64,000 bases of DNA from Lepidodermella squamata (Eukaryota; Gastrotricha): positions 3,596,001 to 3,660,000 of the forward strand of contig JBLDXI010000017.1 in the NCBI GenBank assembly GCA_047495785.1, read 5' to 3'. Below are positions 36,707 through 49,100 of the stretch, in pieces. The notes under the pieces were generated by a model. The model searched no databases and was not told the DNA's origin. It saw only the letters and a program-made list of their open reading frames with translations. The translations under genes and the position numbers were made by a program. Positions within the stretch are counted from its first letter, which is position 1. Each line of letters begins with the position of its first letter.

Positions 36707-37160
36707 TGACGATAGCCTAGTTTCTCCAATTATCACTGATGTTGCTTTACTATTCGTTCGATACTTTTTCTACCAAGGGTTGTAAAAAAGCTGTCTTGCA
36801 TGTACATTAAACACCGCTAGATTGATTTATTGTAAATTCCACGCCGCGGAAAGCGGCGCCTGACTGGGGTGTTATCCTCAGGTAGCAAGACGGCAGTTGT
36901 TGCCGCGCCGACACAACGATGCTATTGAGAACTGTTTTCCGTTTGTAAGTTTTTGTGTTTTCTCACCATTTTTGGAGTTTTATTTGGCTTAATTCGAAAC
37001 AATTTTTTGATTTTTGTTTGAATTTTAATACGACGATGACAAATAATTTCTCGCGATGTTGAATATTGATTGCTATCGATTGATTGATTGATGAATTCGG
37101 CCGATAGTTGATTGTCAAGTCTGTGGCCCAGCCACATTCCATGTTTTAAGGCTGCCCGTC
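36707..37160. other. 3' UTR of AF10 and convergent 3' end of the small minus-strand gene
   Basis: AT-rich with several attga repeats around 37070-37092. A minus-strand open frame at 37164-36922 has no resemblance to anything known to me. Nothing further seen. Confidence 0.4.
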
Positions 37161-37590
37161 TCATGCGGCCGGATATTTTTGATTTTTGTTGTTTATCTTG
37201 TACATTTCAATGGCTACTTGCTGATTGACAAGTTCCACGGTCGTTAACGAGGCGCTTCTATTCTCCTTATCCTTCATTTTCTTCTTCTTCACCACTTCAG
37301 CATCCAGCAGAACTTGCAACCGCCGTTCTTCTCGATATAAGGAGTAGTTTTCCACCGCGGAGTCATTTGCGTACGTCTTCCGGATTATTATAACTCTCTC
37401 TCCATTGATAAAACAGGTCACGACATGCAATTTAATGTTAATGTCCCGTGTCCTGTAACAACAATATTGATGTCTCGATGCTACTAATTGAATGTATTAA
37501 TAGTAATTCAGATGCTTACCTACTACCGTCTTGAATGTGTATCATCTTTTTTACGACCCATGCACGTGTAGCACCGACGAGCGCTATCAT
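37161..37590 (-). CDS. Unrecognised small protein, two coding exons or more
   Basis: Exons 37590-37520 and 37452-37161 join in phase (71 + 292 bases, 120 residues) with a good gtaagc donor and ttgttacag acceptor. The protein has a hydrophobic/basic start, a beta-like stretch (KLHVVTCFINGERVIIIRK), a lysine cluster VVKKKKMKDK and a polar helix at the end (VELVNQQVAIEMYKI). I do not recognise a family. A possible upstream exon at 37830-37605 encodes a signal peptide (MTFITLIILIIPIHVMC) followed by a polar segment; it could join through an internal donor at gtgacg, giving a secreted protein, but the phase choice is uncertain. Coding status is inferred from frame continuity across the intron only. 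Confidence 0.45.
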
Positions 37591-37936
37591 TGTTCAGTGC
37601 TTTTGTCTCGGCCTCACATAAAGCTCATTTTCGTTAACTTTCTTTTCCGCCGTCACGTCACGCGCTATCGTTCGTTCGTTCATCTCTCTCTGCTCCAAAG
37701 TCATCGCTGTATAAGGTTGACTCTCATAAGAAAATCTGAGGAAATTGCCGTCAAACGGGTCTGCAAGATTGCCATTATCACACATGACATGAATCGGAAT
37801 TATTAATATTATTAAAGTAATAAAAGTCATGCATGTACGCAATATGCCTCGGTTTTTTTGAAATGAAGAAAACATTGCACGGGAAAGAATTCTTTATTGG
37901 CACTAGATTGTTCGGTGTTTCATCAAGATTCATAGC

Positions 37937-39074
37937 TCACAGACGCTTGCTCTTCTCGGCAGCTTTTTCGTAGATCATCGAGGTGAACGGGCCCTCGAAT
38001 CGAAGTGCTACCTGATACCAGAAGAAAACCCATACGGTACAAGCTAATCCGATCCAGCTTTTAGACCTGAAAAACGTAATATTATGGGTTTTCAAAGGCG
38101 TTAGCCGCGCAAATAAAACTAACAAGAGACTGTAGCCGCAGAAAATCATGGTCGATCCAACATACCTGGCGAAGTAGAACAATGAAGTAGCATGCTTCAA
38201 AATTCAGTGAAAAAGAAAATTAATCGAACTTGAATGAATTCTTCCTAAATTCAATGAAAAAACTGCGGCTAAACTCAAGAAAACAATTAATTTTCGTCCG
38301 ATTTGAACCTAATGACGCGATTTGAACCGCCAGCTCTAACCAAACCCCAAAGACCCTGAATTTTACCTACATGGTCCTTCGCAAGCGCTACCTTTCCCTT
38401 TGAATTGAACCCTAATTTAGTTACAGTTACAGTTAGTTATGCTTTTAGTTACAGCTTGGTTTAGTTACAGCTAGCAGAATGTTTCGAGTGGAAACCAAAG
38501 AAAAAGAATACATACATTGGGTCGTTAACAACATTGAAAGGGAAAGATTCGACTTTCTCCTTCATCAAGATGCCGAAATAGTCACCGAGGTAAGTTCCAA
38601 CGACGCCAAGTTTATACATTGAGGTAAGGACGAATGTTGCACCAACAGCGATGAGAGCGTATCCCACTGGTGGAAGGAAGGCGATGCCTGACAGTAATTT
38701 GCTTGGCGAATGAGATTCCATTGCAGTATGGAAGCTGAATAAAAGTTGAACCGCACTTTGCTTGTATTCTGCAGTAATGGCGGAAAACTTACAGGTAGTC
38801 CCTGAAGGAAGAACCGCTAAAGATAGTTAATGCCAACACGTAAACGGCACGGCGAGCATTACCACAACCGAAAAGATAGGTCAAAGCTTTAGTATAATAC
38901 TCCAAACGCGCTGTTAACAGATGCTCATTTCAGGAAATGAAGGTGCATTTTGAAATAAAACGAACCGACCGTATTCCAGAAAATTGGCATGAACATGACA
39001 GCAGCGAACATTCTGAGCACAGCCGGGTGCTGCCAATCAATTTTCGTTATCTCCTCAACGACTTGTTGATACAT
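37937..39074 (-). CDS. PEMT: Phosphatidylethanolamine N-methyltransferase
   Basis: Five exons, 205 residues (human short form 199): 39074-38966, 38910-38793, 38734-38516, 38165-38124, 38066-37937, all in phase. Family marks: FWNTVARLEYYTK, then GTYLGDYFGIL (part of the AdoMet-binding site), FPFNVVNDPM followed across the intron by YVGSTM, and the C-terminal VALRFEGPFTSMIYEKA, corresponding to the EEPF-T-IY end of PEMT. Four membrane helices are expected; hydrophobic segments are visible at VLRMFAAVMFMPIF, VLALTIF, ALIAVGATFVLTSMY and LACTVWVFFWY. It makes phosphatidylcholine by three AdoMet-dependent methylations of phosphatidylethanolamine in the ER membrane. In the last motif the first of the two conserved acids is R here (RFEGPF for YEEPF). 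Confidence 0.95.
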
Positions 39075-40164
39075 TTCTGAGGTTTACTATTAGATAAATA
39101 TACTGATAACAGACGTAAAAATTAACAGCTGAACATCAATTTGTGGCGATTTGAGTTTATTTGCATGACAAGCAAAAAACAGCTGGCTGCTAATGCTAGT
39201 TTTTTTCAGCATGGCACGAGCTAGTAGTTGTTTTTTGTATTGATAGTGTAGCTACACTACCCTCGAAACAGCTAATCAGCATTCACGTTTTTTTGGTCCC
39301 TGTCGTTATCACAAAAAGCCGAGCCCTCGGAGTGCAAAACGCCAATTTTTATTTGAGATTGATGGTAAAAGCAATAATTATTACTTTTCGTTTTTTATCA
39401 TTATTATTTCAATCAATCATCCTGCAAACAAGAAAAATCAGCATCGGATGAGTGAATCCGGCCAGATCTCAGAATAAATAAGAGATATAGAATATGGAAA
39501 CGGTTGGTCCAATTTTGTATTATCTCAACAATGATAATTTCGCATAGTAAAGAGAGTAATAAAATGAGATCGAGTTGCGCTGCGACGCGCGGCATTTCCA
39601 GCCATTCGTCACAACTTTCAATGTTAAAGGTATCACAATTAAGAGGTGGTGATGCACACCCACGCATTCAACGGAGTCGGCTGGCCGTGTCGTGAGTAGA
39701 TAGGCTTGTGAGAAGATCAACGCGGTGGAAAATATAGTAGCAATTGTACCGTTCACACAGAGGGTGAGATGTGCGAGCCTGATGAGATGCCTTTCAGAGA
39801 TCAGCGAGTATAAAATGAATAGTAACGTCGAGGATGAGGAGTTTCAAAGCCGAAGGAAAACTAGCAGGTATCAAAAACGCCGAATAAGAAACTGGCACGC
39901 AGCATCACATAATCATCATGGTAATCTATAATTAACAATAGCAAGCCAACTAATGTTCAATAGCAACAGAAGAACCTCAAAATTGACAGCAAATTTGCGT
40001 TCGAAACGGCTATTAGTCATGAGCGCCGCGGAAGAAAAGTAGTCGGTAGTAAAAAGTAAAATGGAATGTTTGACCTTTTTGTTACCGTGGCAATGAGAAA
40101 ATCAACCACAAAATAGCTAAATTTCTTATCGATCGGAAGGTAAAAATTAGACGGTGCACAGTGT
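39075..40164. other. Stretch between PEMT and the giant kinesin gene
   Basis: Would hold the PEMT promoter and the 3' UTR of the giant kinesin gene. Two overlapping minus-strand frames at 39756-39520 and 39667-39413 are hydrophobic and could hint at a membrane protein exon, but I found no splice partners or family resemblance. Confidence 0.35.
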
Positions 40165-43100
40165 TTACAACTCGCCCCAGTCGTTCGACGGCGGCGGTGC
40201 GGGTCGTGAGGTGCTACTCGAGTACCGACTACTCGACGGCTGGTACAAACTGGACGAAGGCGTCGAGTACAACGACTGCGTTACCGGCATGCAGTACGCC
40301 GAGCTAGACGACTGACTCGGTTGCTGGCTAGAATACCGTGAGGCGCCGACAAGTGGCGACGGGCGCATGTAGCTATTCGGCGGCGCAATTTGCGACGAAA
40401 CTGGCAGAGGCGCCGGCCTGATACTGGTCGGCGCCGACGGTTGAGTTCGCGAAGTGCCGATCACGCTGGTGTAGTGACTGCTCGGTTGGGCGGTAAGTCT
40501 GTCACCGTCATTCGCTGGCCGGGATCGGGATGAAACTTCGCTGAGGCGGACACTGCCCGGCGAACTGGTCAGCGACGAGCCCCCGGTAGAAACAGCGTAA
40601 GAACTCGTCCGCTGCGCCGGCGGCTGTTCATTCAGCGGCATCAATAAACTTTGATAGCCCTCAGCAGCAGCCTTGTGCAGGTTAGCACTCCGCGCCGCTC
40701 GTTCCGACGTCACATTCGAGGAAACAAGTGGAACGAGGTCTCCCAGTGCCCTGTTGCTAGCCGAGGGTTGTGTCGACTGGCGCAACGAACGAGGGCTCTC
40801 GTAGCCGCTAGCTACCGAGATCGCGAGCTGTTCGTGCCGGCTTGGCGGTTGTTGACTAGGCCGGCTGATTGGAGCAGCCGGGCGTGAAGACTGAGGTGCA
40901 GTCGTGCCCGCCGCACGATTCGACTGCTGCGGAACTGGGCTACTACTACTGCCGTGTGTTGAAGACTCGAGAAGAGGTGTCACTCGGTTGTCATTGCCAG
41001 ACATCGCAGACTCGCTGCGTTTCGTCAGCTCCACCATCGAGCAGCGCAGCAAACGGTGGTACTCGCAAAGCTGGCTCGGCTTCATCAGCGGAACCGGCGG
41101 TCGCGGCGACGTTCCGCTGACGATTGACGCGGCCGCAGCTGCGGCGTGCGCCGCCAGGTCGATGTTGGTGAGCGAAGGTACGCGATTCGTAACGGCGTCA
41201 GTGCCTGCGTCGACTAGGGCCAGCGTTTCGTCGGCAGACAGCAGGTTGAGTTCGCGCTCGCGTTCGATGCGGAACGCCTCGATCATAAGATCGCGATCGG
41301 CCTGCATGTTGTACATGGGGCCCTTGCGGCGCGCCTTCAGTTTCGGCGATGTCGTGTTCAAGTTCTGCTTCGGCACGTCAAGATTAACGGGGGTCGGCGA
41401 CTGAGCTTGGGCTGTAAGACTCGGCTGACTGCCAGCGTTGTCCTCGGCTGGTGGCAACGGATGGCCGAGCAGTTGCATCAACCGACGCCGGCTTTGTGGG
41501 CTCAATTTCGAGCTTAGGACCTCACGAGCATTCGACGCCAAGTTGACTGGCGGGAGTGGCGGCGGTAGAGGTACCTCGATTTTTCGCGGTTGCCGGCGAG
41601 GCTTGGGCGGCTCGATTGGTTCGACCGGAGCCGGAGCAGCCGGGACGTCGGTCATGGTACCAGCCGAGCTCGTTGCAGCAAGTGCCTCTTTCACAATCTT
41701 CTCCGCATCGTAGCCCTCAGCAAATCCTGGAGGCGGAGGTGGCAACGGCGGTGGAGAAGCCGATGTCCTATCGAAGAAAAAAATTAAATAAATTCGAAAC
41801 CCTAATTTAATAAACCTCATACCCAGTTTCTCGGCACTCTTTATCCTGTGACGTCAAAACATTCGTTTTCTGAGACTCGATTGGTTTGGTGGGCTGTAAT
41901 AGCAAACAGAAATATTAGTTAAAATTCATTCAAAGCTGCAAAAAGGCACTTACCGATTGCAGTTCGGCTGATTCTGAGGGTTGTTCTTGAACGAACGCCG
42001 CACGGCTATCCAAGCTGCGAGCGCGGCGAGGAGGCCGTCGCTGTTCAAACGACTCGAGCAGTTCAGCTACGCGCCGGCGTTGTTGTTCGATAATTTCCTC
42101 CGGAACGTCAGTTTGAACCGCCATGCTCGACCAGGCAGTGGCGGAATCGGGCGTGCCTAGCGGCAGGCGGATCTCGCCAGCCTGGACCAGGCGCAGCGCC
42201 TCTTCTACGAGTTCAGTTTGTACAGCCGTAGTTGCCCACAAACTAGACGTGTAGCCCCCAGATGCAGGTGAAGACCGGCGGCTGTCGCGATGCTGGGCAC
42301 GGAGAGCAGATTCAGGAATGGGTGAAACACCCTGGCTACTGATACCAGCTCCATAGCCAGGCGAAGTGGCGTACTCGCGGGTACTCCGTCGAGTTGGCTG
42401 GCTTTCTTCCGCGCTCGAAGTGTTGATAGACAGCGGCAGTTGAACATCGACCGGGTCTGTATCAGCCGATTCTGAAACGTGGCGGCGAGTCGGAAGCCGC
42501 TTGGCAGAAGTCAAGCCAAAATCGACGCTACCAGTTGCAGAGGCTTCAGCACCCGCCGTCGCAGCAGCCGGATGTTCGACGAATACGAACGTGATTGAGT
42601 CTTCGGACGGCGCGTGGCCAACGTTGGGCGACTCATCGCGGCGCCGTCGGTCGTCCTGGCTGCGAGCGCGTCGATGCAGCTCGCTAATGTGCTCATCACC
42701 CGGCGCCGCCTCAGCAGCTGACGCGCTTGAGGAGGATTGACGCCGAGCCCTCGCGCGCTCGTGATGCCGCACCGCTTCGTCAGACTGGGCGTGTTCGCTA
42801 GGTGGCGGTTCGGTTCCGGTCGCGTATTGCTGGTAGAAACGAAGCAGGACGTCTTCCGGCCAGCCAGGGACTTGCCCTGCCGATTGCTGCCAGAACCGCG
42901 GGCTGTCCGAGGTACCCAGACTCACGTCACACGCAGGTGTACCTTTGCCTTCTCTCAGCGAACTACTGCGAGCCCGATCAGGATCCGGATCGGTGCTTGC
43001 ATCGACCAAACTACGGCCGAATCTAGCGTCCCATAGGCGTTGCATGTCCTCATCGATACCGGAGGCTTGGTTAACTTTAGTTGTTTCGTCAGTACCAGTT

Positions 43101-46100
43101 TCAGTACCGACAGCGGTCGTGCGAACGATTTGCGCATCGGTTTCTACCGCCCGGCAGCGACTCGCCCTTCCATCGTCTGTACCGATAGCAATCGAATGAG
43201 ACTGCCCAGTCAACTCATCGGTTCCAGACAGGGTCGACTGCATCATAGGCTGCAGTTGCATGGGTGATGTGGCGAAATCGACTCCACGGCTTTGTGATAG
43301 CTGCAGCGAGGCAACTCGAGGAGACTGCCCAGTCACAGACGCAGGGGACGCCGGAGATGAGGTGACAGTTGGGTTGCGAATAACCGAGCTTACTCGACTC
43401 GACTGCTCGGCCGACACGGCGCCATGGCGAGGTGCGAGCATGTCGACGATTGAGTCGGTAATAGTCGGCAATGGTTCCTGGGACGAAGAGACGTCAGTGA
43501 TGGACAGTGACAAAGATGTCGAGCTCGACAAAATAGTCGGGAAGCCACTCGAAGCGTTCGCGTCCGACATTCGCGACACCGCCATAGTCGGCGTGGTAGC
43601 TCTGGCCTGATTGTAAAACGACCGCTCACCGACTGCCATTTGCGCAGTTTCCTCAAAGCGAGGGCTTGTTCGATTATAGTCAGCAGCAGCAAGACGGCCA
43701 GGCGAGATTTGAGGCTGGGCCGGCGCTGCTACCGGCTGCGCTGATCGAGGAGATAGCCGCAAAAGGCTATCTTCAGCTGGCGCTTGATGTGCCTCGGCAA
43801 CTTGGTCACGCTCTTCAACGTAATCACCGTCCTCAGAGGCTATAATGCTGTTGGTGGCCACAAGCTGGACAACTGGGCTGAAACGGATCGGCCGAGGTGT
43901 GACTGTTCGCATTAGATTGGCGATACTTGGTGGAAGGCCGGCGCTGTCTGAACGAGAACTACTGCCACCCGTGACGGCGGAGACGCCAGCCAAGGCCATG
44001 GCGCATATAGTGACTGAAGCCTCCATCAACAGCGACATGAATTCAGCGTTTAGCTGCGAGCGTCTCGCGGCTACGTCTCGAGGAACTTGAGCAGTAGCGT
44101 CTTCCGTCAGTTCCACATCCTTAGCAGAAGCACCACTACTCGGTTGTAGCTGTTGCGCGGCAGTCAAGGCCGCCTGGTTGCGGAATCCCATAGGCGGCAA
44201 AAGCCCGGATGGCGGTCTCGGTGGTTTCGACGCGGTCTTCGCATGCTCCACAAACATCTCTGGCGGTGGTAGCTGGCCAGAAACAGAACGCGGCCGTTCG
44301 GCTGGCTCGATTTCCGTCTCCGATCCAGAGGTTTGACGCTGGAGCCATTGCCAACAACTTTTCGCATCACCTTGGCCCATTTGGAAGCCAGCAGATGCTT
44401 CAGATGTTGGCAGAACGTTCTCGGCAATGCGAGGTACCATAAAGTAAGGCAATGGCTCGTTTTGACGCGTAGCTTCTTGCTGATTTGGCGATGAAGACGT
44501 CGACCGGCCGCCGCTGATACCAACGCTTTCGAGCTGGCGATCAGATGACAGAACCCTTTGCAGGAGAGGTCGGCCTAAGTCACCGCTTAGCTGCACCTGT
44601 TGTCTCGATGATTCATCCAGCAAAGACCGCAAGCCGCCTGGAGCGGAGACCATATTGTCAAGACCAGCTCGATCCTCCTCGCCGAAGTTTGAAGCCGCCA
44701 AACCTTCGGCGCTTCCGGGTGCAACGGCGAAATCTGACGGATGCGACGTCGCGTCGCCCGTCGCAACCGGACTGGCCAGAGGACTCGTTGCGGTTTCACC
44801 GCCAACAAGTACTGGCCGGCTCCGTGGCGAGGAGAAGGGAGCTGGAACTGAGATAACGGTCGCCTCTTCCGGTAGGCTATGCTGGCTGCCGAAGCGAACC
44901 GGCGATTTAGATGGCGAAGGCTGCGGGCTCGATGACTGTGAAGCGGTGAGCCGCGGTGAGAAGGACGCGCCGGTAGCGTGCGGATCAGCCGATTTGCTGC
45001 GAGGCTGCTGAGTTGTCTCCTCAGATCGAGAGTCAGCTAGTCTCGCCGACATCGGCCGGCCGTACCGCCGAGAGCCCGATAAGCCTTGCTTAGGCATGCC
45101 GAGCATCAACATCAGCAGTTGCTCATGTTTGGCGATCTCGGTTTGCCTTAGCCGCTCGGTATCAGCGCTGGTTTGTTCAGTCGTTTTCTGCTCATCAGCC
45201 GCAATTGCAAGTTGGTCATCACCTGCAACTGTCTTCATATACTGGTCTAAAATGGCTTCAGCGTTTTCACTGCCGAGAAGGTTGTCCAGCTGCTCCTCAG
45301 TGATAACGCCATGCTCGATCAGAGCGTTCACGATATCGGCAGATTCAGTTAAGGAAATCGCTGCCGGCTGCTCTACGTCGGGACGTGGCGATAGGTCAGA
45401 CCTGACACGGGGCGAATCAATCATTGGTGACTTCGATCGCAATAGGTCAGATCCGCGATTTTCTGAAATCGGCCGCCCAAACACCGCTTCGTTTGAGTCC
45501 TCGGTAAAGCCTGGGGGCGCTGGTATTTCCGAAAAATCGATTTCTTGTCTACCAGACAGCAGCACGCGATCCGGTGATTGAGTTCGTGACGATGGGCCGG
45601 ACAATTGCTTTAACGGTAGCTTAGCAATACTTTCCACCTGGCCGCGATCACTTGATGGCGATCTAGAGCGAATGAAACTGGACGCCTCGGGTTGTTCGTT
45701 TGAACTTGACCTACGGCGAACAAGCTCTTCAGCCGCCGAAAATTCAGGCGGAGGCGGCAAAGGTGACATGGGAACCTCTGACGACAAGCGACGAGACGCG
45801 ACTCTATCACCAGCTTCAACCGACGAAGATCGGCTGCTTGGTGTGAACACGTTCTGAGAACTCGAACGACGCGCCTGAGCTAATGATGGCGGCTCGGCTG
45901 AAGAACTTCGCGCACTACGAGATTCGAGGATCACCGCAGCTGGCGATACGGCTGCAACCTGTTGAAGTAAAGCTGTAGTCTCTTGTACGCTTTTCAGGAT
46001 GTCTTCAACGGAGCTGCTCACGGTTTGCGGCTGGGAAGTTCTCGGCGACGGCGCTTGCAGTGGTAGCGCGACGTCAACCGAGCGTGGAGAGATTGATTCA

Positions 46101-49100
46101 CGAGACGCTGCAAATGAAGTTGGCTTATCAGCCTTCACTTCCAGAGTAAAAGGAACTGTCTCATCCATAACAGCTGTGAATCTGTCGGCATCGCTGGAAA
46201 CACTGAATTCGTCCGAACTAGATTTCAAAGGCGAACTGGGAGCCTTTTCGGCAGTCGGTGAGTGTGGCAGACTTGATGGTTGGGCGCCAAACGGAATTTC
46301 TATGCTAATCGACGTCACAGGTCTTAGATCGTGGGCAGAGACCGGTCGTTGAATCGGCCTAGAAACGTCTGGGATGTCGCCACTAGCTGACGATCGAACT
46401 GACGAGCCGGCTGATAACTCCGCTGGCATGAGTAACCCAGCGGCTGCAGCAGTGGGCGATGAACGGTCACTCATTCTAGCAGAATCAATTTGGTTTTGGG
46501 AAGTCGATAGACCAGGCTCGTCCGGTGATTTCACTGAACGAGTAAACTCGGATGAAGCGGCTTTGTAAATCGTGCTCGATGGCGACAAAGGCCCAGCTAG
46601 CCCCGACATGCTGCGAGATAGCGAGCGATCGCCCTGCGAGATGGTCGGCGAAGTCGCGGCGATTGATGCGACGGTTGTGCTGATTTGAGGCTCGCTTCGA
46701 TAACACTCGCTGTTACAGCTGCACGAGCAACTGCAACTCGTGCTGCCCGACGTTGTCGTCATCGAACACTGGCAACTGGCACACGCAGCGCTGCAGCAAC
46801 TGCACGTTGTGCAGCGACGTGAACTCATAGTTGAAATTGAGGCAGGGCGGAGGTCGCCTTGTAAGTAAGCCGGCGCGTCTGTGGCGGCTGAAACAGCAGG
46901 CCAAAGGTTCCGATCAGCGCTGGTACTGCGCCTAGCAGAGCGAAGAGATGGATCGCCGAATTCGTCCTGCTGCCTCCTACTCAGCGAAGAGCTCCTCGGT
47001 GAAGATGACGAGCTTTTCGACTCGCCGGGCCGCGCGACCGAGGGCGCCAGGTGCGAGCGTCGAGTTGGCGCGGCTTGTTCCCCTGAAGTCATTGCAGTCG
47101 ATGACAACGGTAGGGCGTTGATCTCTGCCGGCGAGGAAAGCGGCTGCGCGAGTGGTGCTTCGTCAGTCGCAGCCTCTTGAATTCGCAGAGAGGATGACGA
47201 TGCGGTTGGCAAGGTAATAGTGAAGGTTTGCCCGGAAATCGATACGTCAACCTCTAGCTCTTCAAGCGCCCCAGACGAGGATCGCCGCACTGGGCTGGCG
47301 ACAGCCACTCGTTCCAAGGCGGAATAGCTGCTCGACAGGCCTCTGCTAAGAACAGGCATGTCTTCAACTGATCTCGGGCCAGGTGACGAGGACCTGCGTG
47401 CAAGTCCGATCAAAGCTGCAGGGTCCGATTCTGACAGTTGACTGATGCTACTAACTCGGTCTGTCGAAGACGACCGCCTAGAGCTGGTTAACGGATTCAA
47501 GCCGCCTTGCGACGTGGGCCCAGCGGCAATCGCCAAAGCGGTAGCAGGAAATGAAGATGACGTGGCAAGGTCGGAATCGCTCTGCCCAGACGAGCCACTC
47601 CCGGCCGTTATATCGGTGGTGAATCTCACACTCGGGGATGGAGAGCGTCTTCGGCCGATGGAGGACGACCGTGAATGACTGTCACCTCGTTCTCGCGAAG
47701 ACGCACGTCGACTTGAAATTCCGCTGGGCGGCAAAGCAGTTGACGGCTCTGCGGTAGTCTGCAAATATTCGCCAGAGAACAGCGGATGGCCAGCTTCTTG
47801 AGAATCAGTCGACCTGCTTTCAGCTTCCGTCCTCTCAACCTGTTGAGGTATAGCGTAGCCTGGAGACGATGAACGAGATGCCGACGCGCGGCGTGACCCA
47901 CTCAGCGGTGTAGCGGGCCGAACGAGATCTTCGCTCGGAATCGAGTCTGATGTGATCCTTTCAGACGAGGGTGATCTCGATCGCCCAACGGTGGCCGCCC
48001 GTGGCAGGTATTCCTCCGGCACAAAATCTTCGGTTTGATAGCGGCCGGAAGAAGCAGATAGCGGTCGCACTAAGCCCTCTTGGGAAGCACTTCGACTCCC
48101 TACGGGTGATTGCGCGACTTCTCCACTACCGCGGCTTTCGTCATATCTTCTAGCAGCAGTTAATGGCAAATTTTCACTAGACAGTGGTCTAATAATTCCG
48201 GAAGATAATTGGTCGTCTGAATAACGTGGTGCCATGCGAGAGCCGCTATCACTCGCTATGCTGGCGTTCGAGCTTCCTCGCGACAAGGAACTTTGCTTTT
48301 CGCTGGCCGAAGACAATGGCCTTTGTTCTGAACTGCCAACAGCAGCTTGTGGCATTAGCGGAACTCCCATTGGTGATGCAGACCGAGCCCTGATAGGCGA
48401 AGCAAGGCTAGTCTCTGAGCTCCGGCCCGATGGAGGCCGAGAGCCGGCAGTATCAACCTGCTCGAGTGAGCCTCCGCGAGATGGCGACCTCTGACCTAAG
48501 GAAGAAGCAGAGCGGCGCACGGTAGGGTCAAGGGCAGCATCTGCAATCACGGTTCCTCGCAAGACATCGCCTGGGGAAATGGAACGGGACCGCGATGCAT
48601 TTTCAGCCGATTCTTGACCTTGCCTTGACGCAGGTCGTCCAGTTGCGGCTTCATACAAGCTGCCACGTGACGAAGCTCTGCCGAGGCCCGTTTGACTGGG
48701 AAGCTCTTCTTCGGCTTGGCCTGTCTCACTTGATCGAACTCCGGGTGAAGCTGAGCGAGACCTGACACTTTGCCGCGACAGTGGCCGCTCGACAACTTCC
48801 CCTTCGAAGGTTTGTAGTTGTACAGGACTTGAAAGTTCGGCAACGCCAGCGTCTGTAAAAACGGCGTCTGGCAACTCAAAACTGACAGAGGAAGCTGAGC
48901 TTCTCGGCCTAGCAAGTCCAGGCGAAGGTGAGCGCGATCTTAAGACAGCGAGTGGGCTAGTTTGTTCAACGCCATGCCTTGATGGAGGCCTTCCAACGAC
49001 AACGTCTCCATAAGAAGGCGAATGCTGAAGTTCCTGAGGTAGATCCACATACCTCATATCGGCTGATAAGCTGCCGATAGGTGAAACTCTCAGAGCACCA

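Noticed and set aside
38405-38476. Repeated agttacag words in a PEMT intron
   Set aside because: Short and irregular; ordinary intronic simple sequence.
39413-39756. Hydrophobic minus-strand frames resembling a membrane protein
   Set aside because: Two different overlapping frames are needed and no introns reconcile them.
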